This document shows, in pieces, positions 1 through 7,801 of a stretch of DNA of 53,740 bases (position 1 is the stretch's first letter; every line of letters begins with the position of its first letter). The translations under genes and the position numbers were made by a program. The notes below the pieces were generated by a model. It saw only the letters and a program-made list of their open reading frames with translations, ran no database searches and was not told the origin of the DNA. The stretch lies in the NCBI GenBank assembly GCA_036270095.1, contig DATBDE010000140.1, positions 1 through 53,740 on the forward strand, written 5' to 3'. The stretch is from DATBDE01 sp036270095. Its GTDB lineage: Bacteria > Actinomycetota > Thermoleophilia > Solirubrobacterales > Solirubrobacteraceae.

Positions 1-164
1 CCGGTGGGGTTGGCCCCCTCGACCTTCAACCACACGTCGGTGCCGGCGCGTGCCGAGAGCCGCGGCGCGCGCACGAGCGGCGTCGAGCCCTCCTCCAGCG
101 TGACCACCGGGTCGCCCGGCGCGAACGGCAGCCGGTCGCGGTACCGCTCGATGAGCCCGCTCAG
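1..164 (-). CDS. thrC: Threonine synthase, N-terminal part (cut by window edge)
   Basis: The minus strand reads about 54 residues beginning SGLIERYRDRLPF, then a GDPVVTLEEGSTPL segment and WLKVEGANPTG. This is the normal N-terminus of PLP-dependent threonine synthase, which converts O-phosphohomoserine to threonine; the last motif precedes the PLP lysine. The reading frame has no ATG, GTG or TTG before an upstream stop. The best start is CTG at 164-162, which overlaps the TGA stop of hom as CTGA and lies 7 bases after an AGGAGG Shine-Dalgarno inside hom. It follows hom directly, as expected for a threonine operon. Product call is firm; the CTG start is inferred. Confidence 0.85.
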   Translation of the reverse strand, partial: MSGLIERYRDRLPFAPGDPVVTLEEGSTPLVRAPRLSARAGTDVWLKVEGANPT

Positions 165-1438
165 TGAAACTCCTCCTCGATCACGCGGATCGCGCGCGGC
201 TTGGCCCGCATGAAGTCCAGCTCGGCGATGCGGTCCAGGGCCTCGAAGAACCTCGACTCCAGCACGGGGTGCATGACCATGACCAGGCGGGCGTTCTCCC
301 CCAGCCCCTTCTGCAGCACGGACTTGACCGAGACGCCGTGCCGGCCCAGCACGTCGGCCACCGCGGCGAGCACCCCGGGGCGGTCGGCGACTTCCAGGTG
401 CAGGTAGAAGGACGACACGATGTCGACCACGACCTCGAGCTCGCCGCTGGTCGGCGGCGTCGAAGCGGGCGGGATCATGGCGCTGATCACGTCGCCGAGC
501 ACGGCGCTGGCCGTCTGCGGCCCGCCGGCGCCGGGGCCGGACATGGTGATCTCGGTGATCGCCGGCGACTCGACCGTGACGGCGTTGAACGGCCCGTTGA
601 CCGAGGCCAACGGGTGGTCGCCGTAGAGGAAGGCCGGGTGCACGCGCACGGACAGGCCGCCGTCGATGCGCTCGGCGGTGCCGATGAGCTTGAGCCCGAG
701 GCCGAAGTCGCGCGCGTACTCGAGGTCGTCGGGCGCGATCTCCTCGATGCCCTCGTAGCGGACCTGGTGCAGCGAGACCGGTGTGTCGAAGGCCAAGCGG
801 GCAAGGATCGCCATCTTGGCCGCCGCGTCGCGGCCGTCGACGTCCTCGGACGGGTCGGCCTCGGCGTAGCCGAGCCGCTGGGCCTCGGCCAGCGCCTCGG
901 CGTAGCTCATGCCGGTGCGGGCCATCTCGGTGAGGATGAAGTTCGTGGTGCCGTTGACGATGCCGTGCAGGCGCTCGACGTGGGCGCCGGCCAGCGACTC
1001 CTGCAGGACGCGGATGACCGGGACGACGCCGGCCACCGATGCCTCGAAGCGCAGCTGCACGTTGTGCTCCCGCGCGGTGGCCCACAGCTCCTCGCCGTGC
1101 TGGGAGAGCAGCTGCTTGTTGGCCGTCACCACGTGGCGGCCCGACCGCATGGCCTGCAGGACGTAGTCGCGCGCGGGCTCGATGCCGCCGATGAGCTCGA
1201 CGATCAGGTCCGAGCGCTCGAGGATGTCCTCGAAGCCGCCGCGCGAGCGGGTGAGCACGCCCGAGAGCTCGGGGCGCAGGCCGGTGATCGCCTCGACCTG
1301 ATCGGCGCGCGCCGGCAGCAGCTCGGCGAAGGCCGAGCCCACGGTGCCGTGGCCGAGCAGCCCGACGTGGAACGGGGTGCCGGAGGCACGCCCGGCAATG
1401 CCGGAGGCGGGCCCCCGTTCCTTCTTACTCGACGTCAC
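161..1438 (-). CDS. hom: Homoserine dehydrogenase with C-terminal ACT domain
   Basis: Reduces aspartate semialdehyde to homoserine with NAD(P)H in the cytoplasm. A nucleotide-binding GHGTVG motif lies at residues 29-34, followed by the substrate domain with NGTTNFIL and the family signature region AEADPSEDVDGRDAAAK. A C-terminal ACT domain (about residues 345-420, beginning FYLHLEVADRPGVLA) implies threonine feedback. Length of 425 aa is normal for the ACT-bearing class. The start is GTG at 1438, overlapping the end of lysA by 14 bases. The first 22 residues are low-complexity and arise from a 21-base duplication; the conserved protein really begins near residue 23. Part of lysA-hom-thrC. Confidence 0.95.
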   Translation of the reverse strand: MTSSKKERGPASGIAGRASGTPFHVGLLGHGTVGSAFAELLPARADQVEAITGLRPELSGVLTRSRGGFEDILERSDLIVELIGGIEPARDYVLQAMRSGRHVVTANKQLLSQHGEELWATAREHNVQLRFEASVAGVVPVIRVLQESLAGAHVERLHGIVNGTTNFILTEMARTGMSYAEALAEAQRLGYAEADPSEDVDGRDAAAKMAILARLAFDTPVSLHQVRYEGIEEIAPDDLEYARDFGLGLKLIGTAERIDGGLSVRVHPAFLYGDHPLASVNGPFNAVTVESPAITEITMSGPGAGGPQTASAVLGDVISAMIPPASTPPTSGELEVVVDIVSSFYLHLEVADRPGVLAAVADVLGRHGVSVKSVLQKGLGENARLVMVMHPVLESRFFEALDRIAELDFMRAKPRAIRVIEEEFH

Positions 1439-2684
1439 GCCTCAGCAGGTCGTCGTAGGTCTCGCGCCGGACGACCACGCGCGCGTCGCCGTCGCGGCAG
1501 AGCACCACCGGCGGCCGCGGCACCCCGTTGTAGTTGTTGGCCAGCGCGTGGCCGTACGCGCCCGTGGCGGGCAGGGCGATGACCTCGCCGGGGCGGGGGT
1601 CGGCGAGGTCGGCCGCCTCGATGAGCACATCGCCGGACTCGCAGTGCTTGCCCACCAGCCGGCAGGGGGTGCCTCCGCCGAAGCGGTCGGCGATCTCGGC
1701 CTGGTAGCGGGCGCCATAGAGCATCGGGCGCAGGTTGTCGGACATGCCGCCGTCGACCGCCACCCACGGCGGCGCTCCGGGCTTGACCGTGACAACGCGG
1801 TACAGGGTCACGCCGGCGTTGGCGGTCAGGGCCCGGCCGGGCTCCAGCAGGATGCGCTTGTCCGCGCCGAGGTGGTCGTGCACCGCCCCGACGACCGCGT
1901 CGACCCACTCCTCCAGCGACGGCGGCTCGTCGCCGTCGAGGTAGGCCACGCCGAGCCCGCCGCCGAGGTCGTAGGTGCCGAAGTCGCCCAGCGGCGCCAG
2001 CGCGGCGGCGGCGCGGGCAAACGGCGCCAGGTCGAGGAGCTGGGAGCCGATGTGGACGTGCAGGCCGTCCAGCACCACCGCGTCCGAGGCCCGCAGGCGC
2101 GCGAGCAGCGCCGGCGCATCGTCCAGCGCCACCCCGAACTTCGCGTCCCCCTGGCCGGTCGACATGGCGGCGTGGGTGTCGCCGGCGACGTCGGGGTTGA
2201 TGCGCAGGAGCACGCGCACCGGCGCGGCGGGCGCGAGCGCCTCGAGCCGCCGCAGGTCGTCGGCGTTGTCGATCACCACGCAGCCCACGCCGGCGGCGAC
2301 GGCGGTGCGCAGCTCGCTGTCGTCCTTGGCGTTGCCGTGCAGGTAGATGCGGGTGGGATCGACGCCGGCCGCCAGGGCCATGTGCAGCTCGCCGCCGGAG
2401 GCGACGTCGATGCTCAGGCCCTCTTCGGCCATGAGCGCGTAGACGGCGGTGACGGGCAGCGCCTTGGACGCGAACAGCACCTCGCCGTCGGCCGCGCGGG
2501 CCTCCAGGGCCGCACGCACGGCGCGCGCGCGGGCGCGCAGGTCGTCCTCGTCCAGGAGGTAGACGGGGGTGCCGAGCTCCTCGGCCAGCCCGACCGCGTC
2601 GCAGCCGCCGACCTCGAGCCGGCCGGCCTCCGTGAGGCGGCTGGAGAGCGGCCAGGCGGGCGACAGAGCGCGGGTGGCGGCCAT
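1425..2684 (-). CDS. lysA: Diaminopimelate decarboxylase
   Basis: PLP enzyme of fold type III that decarboxylates meso-diaminopimelate to lysine. The PLP lysine is K74 in LFASKALP. HGNAK, the glycine-rich YDLGGGLG, EPGRALTANAG, and the C-terminal substrate-binding KHCESGD (the cysteine donated across the dimer) are all present. The 419 aa length is typical. The ATG at 2684 was chosen because the conserved protein starts within 20 residues and the region upstream belongs to the divergent hydrolase. First gene of the lysA-hom-thrC operon, with a 14-base overlap to hom. Confidence 0.96.
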   Translation of the reverse strand: MAATRALSPAWPLSSRLTEAGRLEVGGCDAVGLAEELGTPVYLLDEDDLRARARAVRAALEARAADGEVLFASKALPVTAVYALMAEEGLSIDVASGGELHMALAAGVDPTRIYLHGNAKDDSELRTAVAAGVGCVVIDNADDLRRLEALAPAAPVRVLLRINPDVAGDTHAAMSTGQGDAKFGVALDDAPALLARLRASDAVVLDGLHVHIGSQLLDLAPFARAAAALAPLGDFGTYDLGGGLGVAYLDGDEPPSLEEWVDAVVGAVHDHLGADKRILLEPGRALTANAGVTLYRVVTVKPGAPPWVAVDGGMSDNLRPMLYGARYQAEIADRFGGGTPCRLVGKHCESGDVLIEAADLADPRPGEVIALPATGAYGHALANNYNGVPRPPVVLCRDGDARVVVRRETYDDLLRRDVE

Positions 2685-2705
2685 GGCTGCTGCATTATGG
2701 AGGGG

Positions 2706-3404
2706 ATGCGGCGCCCGGCCACCGCCCCGCCCGACCAGCTCGGGATGCACGACGGCCTCGCCTACGCCCTGTTCCTGCCAGCCGGCGCGGCCATCGGCGC
2801 CGTGGTGATCCTGCACGGGGCGGGGTCGTGCAAGGAGAGCCACTTCGACTTCGCGCGCGCCTGCCGGGCCGCCGACCTCGCCGCGGTGGCCTTCGACCAG
2901 CGCGGCCACGGCGACAGCGCCGGCGCCATGGACGGCCGCGCCGCGGCCGACGTGGCGACCATCGCCGGCGTCCTGCCCTCCGGCCTGCCCGTCGCGCTGC
3001 GCGGCTCGAGCATGGGCGGCTACCTCGCCCTGGTCTCGGCCGAGCAGGTGGGCGCCACCGCGGTGGTGGCGATCTGCCCCGCCTCGGCCGAGCACCTGGC
3101 TCAGGGGCTGGCCGACGAGCGCTTCGACTTCCGGGCCGCGCCCGGCCCGCTGCAGGCCTTCCTGACCGAGCACCCGCTCGACGCCGTGGTCCCCGACCTG
3201 CAGGCCGAGCTCCTGCTCCTGCACGCCGAGGGCGACGACAGGGTCCCTATCGCCCACTCGCGCGAGCTGGCAGGGCTGGCCGACCCGGGCCGCACGCGGT
3301 TCGTCGCGGTCCCGGGCGGCGACCACCGCTCGGTCCAGCACGACCCCGAGCTGCAGGCGCTGGCGCTGCGCTTCCTGGAGAACGCGCTCGCCGCGGACTG
3401 CTAG
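2706..3404 (+). CDS. Small alpha/beta hydrolase
   Basis: A 232-residue single-domain alpha/beta hydrolase with no signal peptide. It shows the oxyanion strand VVILHGAG (about 33-40), the nucleophile elbow GSSMGG (S102), an aspartate in LLHAEGDDRVP and a histidine in PGGDHRS, which together make a full catalytic triad. The fold resembles peptidase S9/BAAT-like serine hydrolases; the substrate cannot be told from sequence. It is divergent from lysA with only 21 bases between start codons, and a GGAGGGG Shine-Dalgarno precedes the ATG. It ends on the palindrome CTAGCTAAGCTAG shared with the next convergent gene. Confidence 0.85.
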   Translation: MRRPATAPPDQLGMHDGLAYALFLPAGAAIGAVVILHGAGSCKESHFDFARACRAADLAAVAFDQRGHGDSAGAMDGRAAADVATIAGVLPSGLPVALRGSSMGGYLALVSAEQVGATAVVAICPASAEHLAQGLADERFDFRAAPGPLQAFLTEHPLDAVVPDLQAELLLLHAEGDDRVPIAHSRELAGLADPGRTRFVAVPGGDHRSVQHDPELQALALRFLENALAADC

Positions 3405-3409
3405 CTAAG

Positions 3410-4249
3410 CTAGTGGCCGCCGGCCAGGCCGTTGACGACGCTGGTGACCGTGTCGCTGGTGCTCTGGGTGGCGCCCTGGACGGTCTGGTTGACGGCTTCG
3501 CCGGTCTGCTTGACCGCGTCGCCGGCGCCCGGGCTGGCCTGGCCGACCGCGTCACCGGCCGCGTCGGTCGCACCCTGGACGGCGTTGCCCGCCGTCTGGC
3601 CCGCGCCCTGCACGGCCCCGCCGACGGTCTGGCCGGCGCCTTGAACCGTTTGCTGGGTGCCCTGCACCGCACCGCCGACCGCCCCGCCGACGGTCTGCGT
3701 GGCGCCTTGGACGGTCTGCTGGGTGCCCTGGACGACGCCGCCCACGGCCTGGGTGGCGCCGCTGGTCACGCTGCCGGTGTTCACGCCGCCACCGCGGGTG
3801 CCGCCGCCGCCCGCGGCGCCGCCGCCGGTGGTGCCGCCACCGCCACCGCCGCCGGTGATGCCGGTGACGCGCGGGGTCGTGGGACCGGCGAGCGTGCGGC
3901 CGCCGCCGGTGGGGCCGCCGGGCCGGGCCGAGGTGGCCGGGTTGACGGCCCCGAGGCTCGTGGTGTTGCCCAAGACGGGCGGGCCGCTCGGATTGGGCGC
4001 AACCATCGCCGCCGCGGCCGAGGCGCTCGCCGCCGCCGGCGAGGCCGCGCGGGTGCGCACGGCGACCGGGGCCGCCTGACGGGCGGAGTCGTCGACGACC
4101 ATGCGCTGCACCTGGCTTGAGCCCAGCCCGCTGCCGGGCCAGCCATTGAAGGCCACGATGGCGCCGACCACGATGAGCGTGCAGATGGCTGCCGCCACCA
4201 GTGACCCGGTGGTGCCGATCCCTGCGATATAGGCTCGTGTCGCCCGCAT
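3410..4249 (-). CDS. Membrane-anchored protein with 11-residue amphipathic repeats
   Basis: The 279-residue protein has one transmembrane segment at about 14-34, then an Ala/Pro/Ser linker, a glycine-rich stretch (about 125-155, several runs of Gly), and a C-terminal third built of about nine 11-residue units of the type VQGTQQTVQGA / GQTVGGAVQGA. An 11-residue period without prolines is typical of amphipathic helices in LEA group 3, synuclein and apolipoprotein-like proteins. These bind lipid or protect membranes. I know no named family for this protein. The predicted orientation places the repeats outside the cell. A sigma-28-like promoter lies 24 bases upstream. Convergent with the preceding hydrolase. 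Confidence 0.7.
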   Translation of the reverse strand: MRATRAYIAGIGTTGSLVAAAICTLIVVGAIVAFNGWPGSGLGSSQVQRMVVDDSARQAAPVAVRTRAASPAAASASAAAAMVAPNPSGPPVLGNTTSLGAVNPATSARPGGPTGGGRTLAGPTTPRVTGITGGGGGGGTTGGGAAGGGGTRGGGVNTGSVTSGATQAVGGVVQGTQQTVQGATQTVGGAVGGAVQGTQQTVQGAGQTVGGAVQGAGQTAGNAVQGATDAAGDAVGQASPGAGDAVKQTGEAVNQTVQGATQSTSDTVTSVVNGLAGGH

Positions 4250-4273
4250 AGTCGTCCCGAACCCCAGCAGTTC

Positions 4274-4301
4274 CTATCGGCGCAAGAGCCGCGGAGCTTT
4301 A
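4274..4301 (-). promoter_or_regulatory. Sigma-28 (FliA/SigD)-like promoter
   Basis: On the minus strand TAAA (4301-4298) is followed by 16 bases and then GCCGATAG (4281-4274). This is close to the flagellar sigma consensus TAAA-N15-GCCGATAA. It sits 24 bases before the ATG of the 11-mer-repeat membrane protein. One extra spacer base and one mismatch make this a candidate only. Confidence 0.4.
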
Positions 4302-4341
4302 ACCGCTCCTTACCCACCCCACAGGGTACGTCGAACGCGAT

Positions 4342-5109
4342 TCAGGCCAACACCGTGGCGCGCGCGTTGTCCGCGCGCTGACGAATCCCGCCGTGGCGCC
4401 GCCGCACGACCAGGATCCAGACCACGCCCGCCACGATCAGGCCCAGGCTCTCGAGCTGGGGCGCCGTGAGCCCCGCGGCGACCTCGCTGTTGCGGCGGAT
4501 GAACTCGATGAGGAAGCGCTCGAGCCCGTAGAGCACCAGGTACCAGGCGAACAGGATCCCGGGGCGGAACTGGTCGCGGTTGCGCCACAGCCACCAGGCG
4601 ATCAGCCCCACCGCGATGGTCTCGTAGATCGGCGTGGGGTGGACGGCCTGGGTGGTCGGCACGGTGCCGTGCGGGTAGCTCATCGCCCACGGGCCGCCCC
4701 ACGGGATCCCGTAGTCGCCGTCGCCTGAGACCTGGCAGCCGATGCGGCCGACGGCGTAGCCCAGCGCCAGCGGGACACAGCAGATATCCAGCAGCTGGAC
4801 GTTGAACATCTTCCGCCACGCAGCCCAGCCGAGCACCGCCGCCGCGCCACCGAGCGCCCCGCCGTACCAGACCAGCCCGGTGCCCGAGAACAGGCTCCCG
4901 AGGTCGCCGTGCTGGATGACGAAGTAGACCTTCGCCCCCACCACGCCGCCCACGAGCGCCGCGAACACGATCTCGTAGGTCCAGTCGAGGGGCTTGCCCA
5001 GCTCCTTCAGGCGGCGGCCGATGACGAGGCCGGCGGCGAGGAACCCCACGGCGAACATCACCCCGAACGTCTTGATCGAGATCCCGAAGACGTGGATCGT
5101 CGGCTGCAC
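4342..5109 (-). CDS. lgt: Prolipoprotein diacylglyceryl transferase
   Basis: Integral membrane enzyme that moves diacylglycerol from phosphatidylglycerol to the lipobox cysteine of prolipoproteins. About seven hydrophobic segments are visible. The conserved N-terminal H-G-D-L and YGGALGG regions, the Lgt signature near residues 121-134 (GRIGCQVSGDGDYG, where most homologues have N-F after GRIG), HPTPIYE and LYGLERFLIEFIR are present. The 255 aa length is normal. It is divergent from htpX. A substrate candidate in this window is the CWB2 lipoprotein at 9986. Confidence 0.95.
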   Translation of the reverse strand: MQPTIHVFGISIKTFGVMFAVGFLAAGLVIGRRLKELGKPLDWTYEIVFAALVGGVVGAKVYFVIQHGDLGSLFSGTGLVWYGGALGGAAAVLGWAAWRKMFNVQLLDICCVPLALGYAVGRIGCQVSGDGDYGIPWGGPWAMSYPHGTVPTTQAVHPTPIYETIAVGLIAWWLWRNRDQFRPGILFAWYLVLYGLERFLIEFIRRNSEVAAGLTAPQLESLGLIVAGVVWILVVRRRHGGIRQRADNARATVLA

Positions 5110-5176
5110 CGCGGCGAAGACTAGGCCGCGCGCGCGTTAAGGGATTGCTCAGGCCGCTTTGGCATCATGCTCTGCG

Positions 5177-6070
5177 ATGGCTCAGCCCAGAGAATTCGGC
5201 AAGGACACTGGACTTCAGTTCCGGATCGTCCTCGTGCTCTTCCTGCTCGGCGCCGTGTACGCCGTGCTCGTCGCCGCGCTCATCGCCGCGGGCGTGAACG
5301 CGGCGCTCGTCGGCGTCATCGCCGTCGTGCTCCTGCTCGTCCAGCTCTTCGCCTCCGACAAGATCGGTCTGGCGGCCATGGGCGCCCACGAGGTCACCCC
5401 CGACCAGGCGCCGGAGCTGCACGCGATGATCGAGCGCCTGTGCGTGCAGGCCAACCTGCCCAAGCCGAAGGTCGCGATCGTCGAGACCCAGGCGCCGAAC
5501 GCGTTCGCGATGGGCCGGTCGCCCAAGAACGCAACCGTGTGCGTGACCACCGGCATTCTCCAGCTGCTCAGCCCGGCCGAGCTCGAGGGCGTGCTCGCGC
5601 ACGAGCTCACCCATGTGCAGAACCGCGACGTGGTGGTCATGACGCTCGCGTCCTTCTTCGCGACAATCGCCGCCTACATCGTGCAGTTCGGCTTCTTCTT
5701 CGGCGGCGACGACGACAGCGAGGAGGGCGGCATCGGCGTGCTCGGGCTGATCCTGGTCTCGCTCGTCGTCTACGCCGTGTCGTTCGTGCTCCTGCAGGCG
5801 CTGTCGCGCTACCGCGAGTACGCGGCCGACCGCGGCTCGGCCATCATCACCGGCCGCCCCAGCGCGCTGGCCTCGGCGCTTTTGAAGATCTCGGGCGCGA
5901 GCGAGCGCATCCCCGCCCAGGACCTGCGCGCCACGCAGAAGCTGAAGGCGTTCTACATCTACTGGCCCTCAGCGCGCGAGCTGATCGCGAGCCATCCCTC
6001 CACCGAGCAGCGCATCGCGGCCCTGCAGCGGCTCGAGGCGCAGCTCCAAGGCGTCCCCGCCGCCGCCTGA
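5177..6070 (+). CDS. htpX: HtpX-family membrane zinc metalloprotease
   Basis: M48 endopeptidase that clears damaged membrane proteins. It has two N-terminal membrane helices (about 15-60), the zinc motif HELTH at residues 142-146, two further helices, and the third zinc ligand in YREYAADR. The 297 aa length is standard. The ATG at 5177 was preferred to an in-frame TTG 18 bases upstream because it gives the usual short N-terminus. The TGA is immediately followed by the GTG of pspAB (zero spacing), so the two are almost certainly one operon. In actinobacteria this pair is part of the Psp envelope-stress set. Confidence 0.93.
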   Translation: MAQPREFGKDTGLQFRIVLVLFLLGAVYAVLVAALIAAGVNAALVGVIAVVLLLVQLFASDKIGLAAMGAHEVTPDQAPELHAMIERLCVQANLPKPKVAIVETQAPNAFAMGRSPKNATVCVTTGILQLLSPAELEGVLAHELTHVQNRDVVVMTLASFFATIAAYIVQFGFFFGGDDDSEEGGIGVLGLILVSLVVYAVSFVLLQALSRYREYAADRGSAIITGRPSALASALLKISGASERIPAQDLRATQKLKAFYIYWPSARELIASHPSTEQRIAALQRLEAQLQGVPAAA

Positions 6071-6646
6071 GTGGGATTCTTCGACGTCATCACCGGCAAG
6101 CGCAAGCTGGCCAAGCCGGCGCCCGACCGGCTGTTCGCGATGACGACGGCCTACGTCACCTTCGACACCGAGCTCGATCTGGTCTCGCGCGGCAAGGCCG
6201 CGATCGTCTTCCAGGCGCTGGCCACGGCCGACTTCAAGAGCATCGTCAAGGACATGGAGGAGGTCGTCCGCGCCACCGGCGACGAGACCGGCACCACCAT
6301 CGAGACCGAGGATGACAAGTTCGGTTACCGCTGGATGATCCTGCGCGACGACGACTTCGAGGACCTGGTGGTCGGCATCAACGCGGTGTCGACCGCGCTC
6401 GAGGGCGGCGGCTACGGCGAGCGCATTCTGTGCGCCGTGTTCGCGTTCGAGGAGCGCGCGTCCAAGCGCCCCGTCTACTGGATCTACAACTACAAGCGCG
6501 GCGCCTTCTACCCGTTCGTGCCCGCGGGCACGGGCCAGGCGCGCGACAACGAGACCGAGCTGCGCCTGAAGGCCCGCATGGGCCCCGAGCTCCCGATCGA
6601 ACAGGAGCTCGAGCGCTGGTTCCCCCTCTGGGGGATCCCGATCTAG
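6071..6646 (+). CDS. pspAB: PspA-associated protein PspAB
   Basis: A 191-residue soluble protein without signal peptide that begins GFFDVITGKRKLAKP. It contains the family segments TEDDKFGYRWMILRDDDFEDLV and a C-terminal EQELERWFPLWGIPI, and matches my memory of the actinobacterial PspAB family, which sits next to htpX and pspA. Its biochemical role is unknown; it is taken as a partner of the PspA membrane-stress response. The GTG start abuts the htpX stop. The convergent pspA-pspAA operon lies 47 bases beyond. Confidence 0.8.
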   Translation: MGFFDVITGKRKLAKPAPDRLFAMTTAYVTFDTELDLVSRGKAAIVFQALATADFKSIVKDMEEVVRATGDETGTTIETEDDKFGYRWMILRDDDFEDLVVGINAVSTALEGGGYGERILCAVFAFEERASKRPVYWIYNYKRGAFYPFVPAGTGQARDNETELRLKARMGPELPIEQELERWFPLWGIPI

Positions 6647-6678
6647 CCGGCCTTCGCGACGAGGGTCAGGCCCTTGTC

Positions 6679-6694
6679 GACGCTTCGGGGCGTC
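6679..6694. terminator. Short hairpin between convergent pspAB and pspAA
   Basis: GACGC-TTCGGG-GCGTC forms a 5-bp GC stem with a UUCG-like loop in the 47-base gap between the two convergent stops. It could act as a bidirectional terminator, although no U-run follows. Confidence 0.4.
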
Positions 6695-6969
6695 TAGCCC
6701 GGGATGATGCCCTCGCCGGTGAACTCCCTCCCCGCCTCGGTGAAGGTGAGGTCGGGCGGCGGGAGGATCACGTCGGACACGGAGAGATCGTCGCCGTCGA
6801 GCGCCGGCGCAGCGCGCACGAGCGCGAGCATCTCATCGAAGATCGACTGGAAGCGCGCCTCGTCACCGGCGTCGACGGCTTGCACCGCCGCGTTGTCGAG
6901 CTCGTTGAGCTTTGCCGTCTGGGCCTCGTCGAGCACGTACTGGCCGTCCGTCGCGATGCGCGCGATCAC
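6694..6969 (-). CDS. pspAA: PspA-associated protein PspAA
   Basis: A 91-residue acidic protein beginning MIARIATDGQYVLDE and ending DDLSVSDVILPPPDLTF...GEGIIPG, the pattern of the PspAA domain that accompanies PspA in actinobacteria and cyanobacteria. It probably modulates or binds the PspA scaffold. The GTG start overlaps the TGA of pspA by four bases (GTGA), so translation is coupled to pspA. Confidence 0.82.
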   Translation of the reverse strand: MIARIATDGQYVLDEAQTAKLNELDNAAVQAVDAGDEARFQSIFDEMLALVRAAPALDGDDLSVSDVILPPPDLTFTEAGREFTGEGIIPG

Positions 6970-7739
6970 GAAGCGCCGCCGGTCTCCGGCGTCTTGCCCG
7001 CCTCGAGCTCCCCGGCGCCGCCCCCGGGCCCAGCGCCGAGCTCGGCCTTCATCTTGGCCAGCTCGTCGTCGACCTGGCTCGCGGACGTCAGCGACTCGAG
7101 CTGGCGGTCGATGTCGTCCTTGCCGTCGCCGAGCTGCGTGATGTCGTCAAACGTGCCCGCGGCCTCGAGCTCCTCGACGGCCCCGGCGCGGGCCTTCATG
7201 TTCTCGGTCTTGTCGACGGCGCGCTGCATGGCCAGCCCGACGTCGGCCATCTCCTCGCCGACGCCGCTGGCGGCCTCGCCGATCCGCACCTGCGCCTCGG
7301 CGGCGGAGTACTGCGCCTTGATGACTTCCTTCTTGGACCGGAAGGCGTCGATGCGCTGGCGCATCTGCGCTTCCTTGTCGATCAGCTGCTGCTGCTGGGC
7401 TTCCAGCTCGGTGACCTGCTGGTCGAGGCCCTGGAGCTCGTTCTGGATCGCCGTCTTGCGCTCGAGCGCGGTGCGGGCGAGCTCCTCGTTGCCGGAGGCC
7501 AGCGCCTGGCGCGCCTGCGTGTCGAGCTTGACCACCGCCTGCTCGTGTTTCTGGGTCTGGAGCTGGAGCCGCTTCTTGGCGGTGACGACGTCGGCGATGC
7601 CCTTCTTGACGTTCTGCAGCAGTTCCAGCTGCTTCTCGTATGAGTAGTCGAGGGTCTCGGAGGGGTCCTCGGCTCGATCGAGCAGCTTGGACACCTTCGC
7701 CTTGATCATTGTCGAGAAGCGCCCGGAGAGTCCGGCCAT
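6966..7739 (-). CDS. pspA: Phage shock protein A / IM30 family
   Basis: ESCRT-III-like peripheral membrane protein that coats and stabilises stressed inner membranes. Nearly the whole 257 residues are predicted coiled coil, starting with the amphipathic helix MAGLSGRFSTMIKAKVSKLL, and the EDPSETLDYSYEKQLELL segment is diagnostic. The C-terminal 25 residues are Gly-rich. The ATG at 7739 has AAGGAG five bases upstream; the GTG three bases before it is too close to that site. Followed by coupled pspAA. A 6-bp hairpin (7755-7774) lies in the leader. Confidence 0.95.
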   Translation of the reverse strand: MAGLSGRFSTMIKAKVSKLLDRAEDPSETLDYSYEKQLELLQNVKKGIADVVTAKKRLQLQTQKHEQAVVKLDTQARQALASGNEELARTALERKTAIQNELQGLDQQVTELEAQQQQLIDKEAQMRQRIDAFRSKKEVIKAQYSAAEAQVRIGEAASGVGEEMADVGLAMQRAVDKTENMKARAGAVEELEAAGTFDDITQLGDGKDDIDRQLESLTSASQVDDELAKMKAELGAGPGGGAGELEAGKTPETGGAS

Positions 7740-7754
7740 CACAGCTCCTTGCAG

Positions 7755-7774
7755 GGGTCGAGTTCGTCCGACCC
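7755..7774. other. Hairpin in the pspA leader
   Basis: GGGTCG and CGACCC pair across an 8-base loop, between the stop of the NlpC/P60 gene and the pspA ribosome-binding site. It may be a weak terminator for the upstream gene or just a leader stem. Confidence 0.35.
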
Positions 7775-7801
7775 AGCCTACTAATCCCGGGCTGCTGCTT
7801 G

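Noticed and set aside
164..1582. Long plus-strand open frames across hom, lysA and lgt
   Set aside because: They are antisense shadows of GC-rich genes, rich in Arg/Gly/His with no domain pattern; the minus-strand products are clear enzymes.
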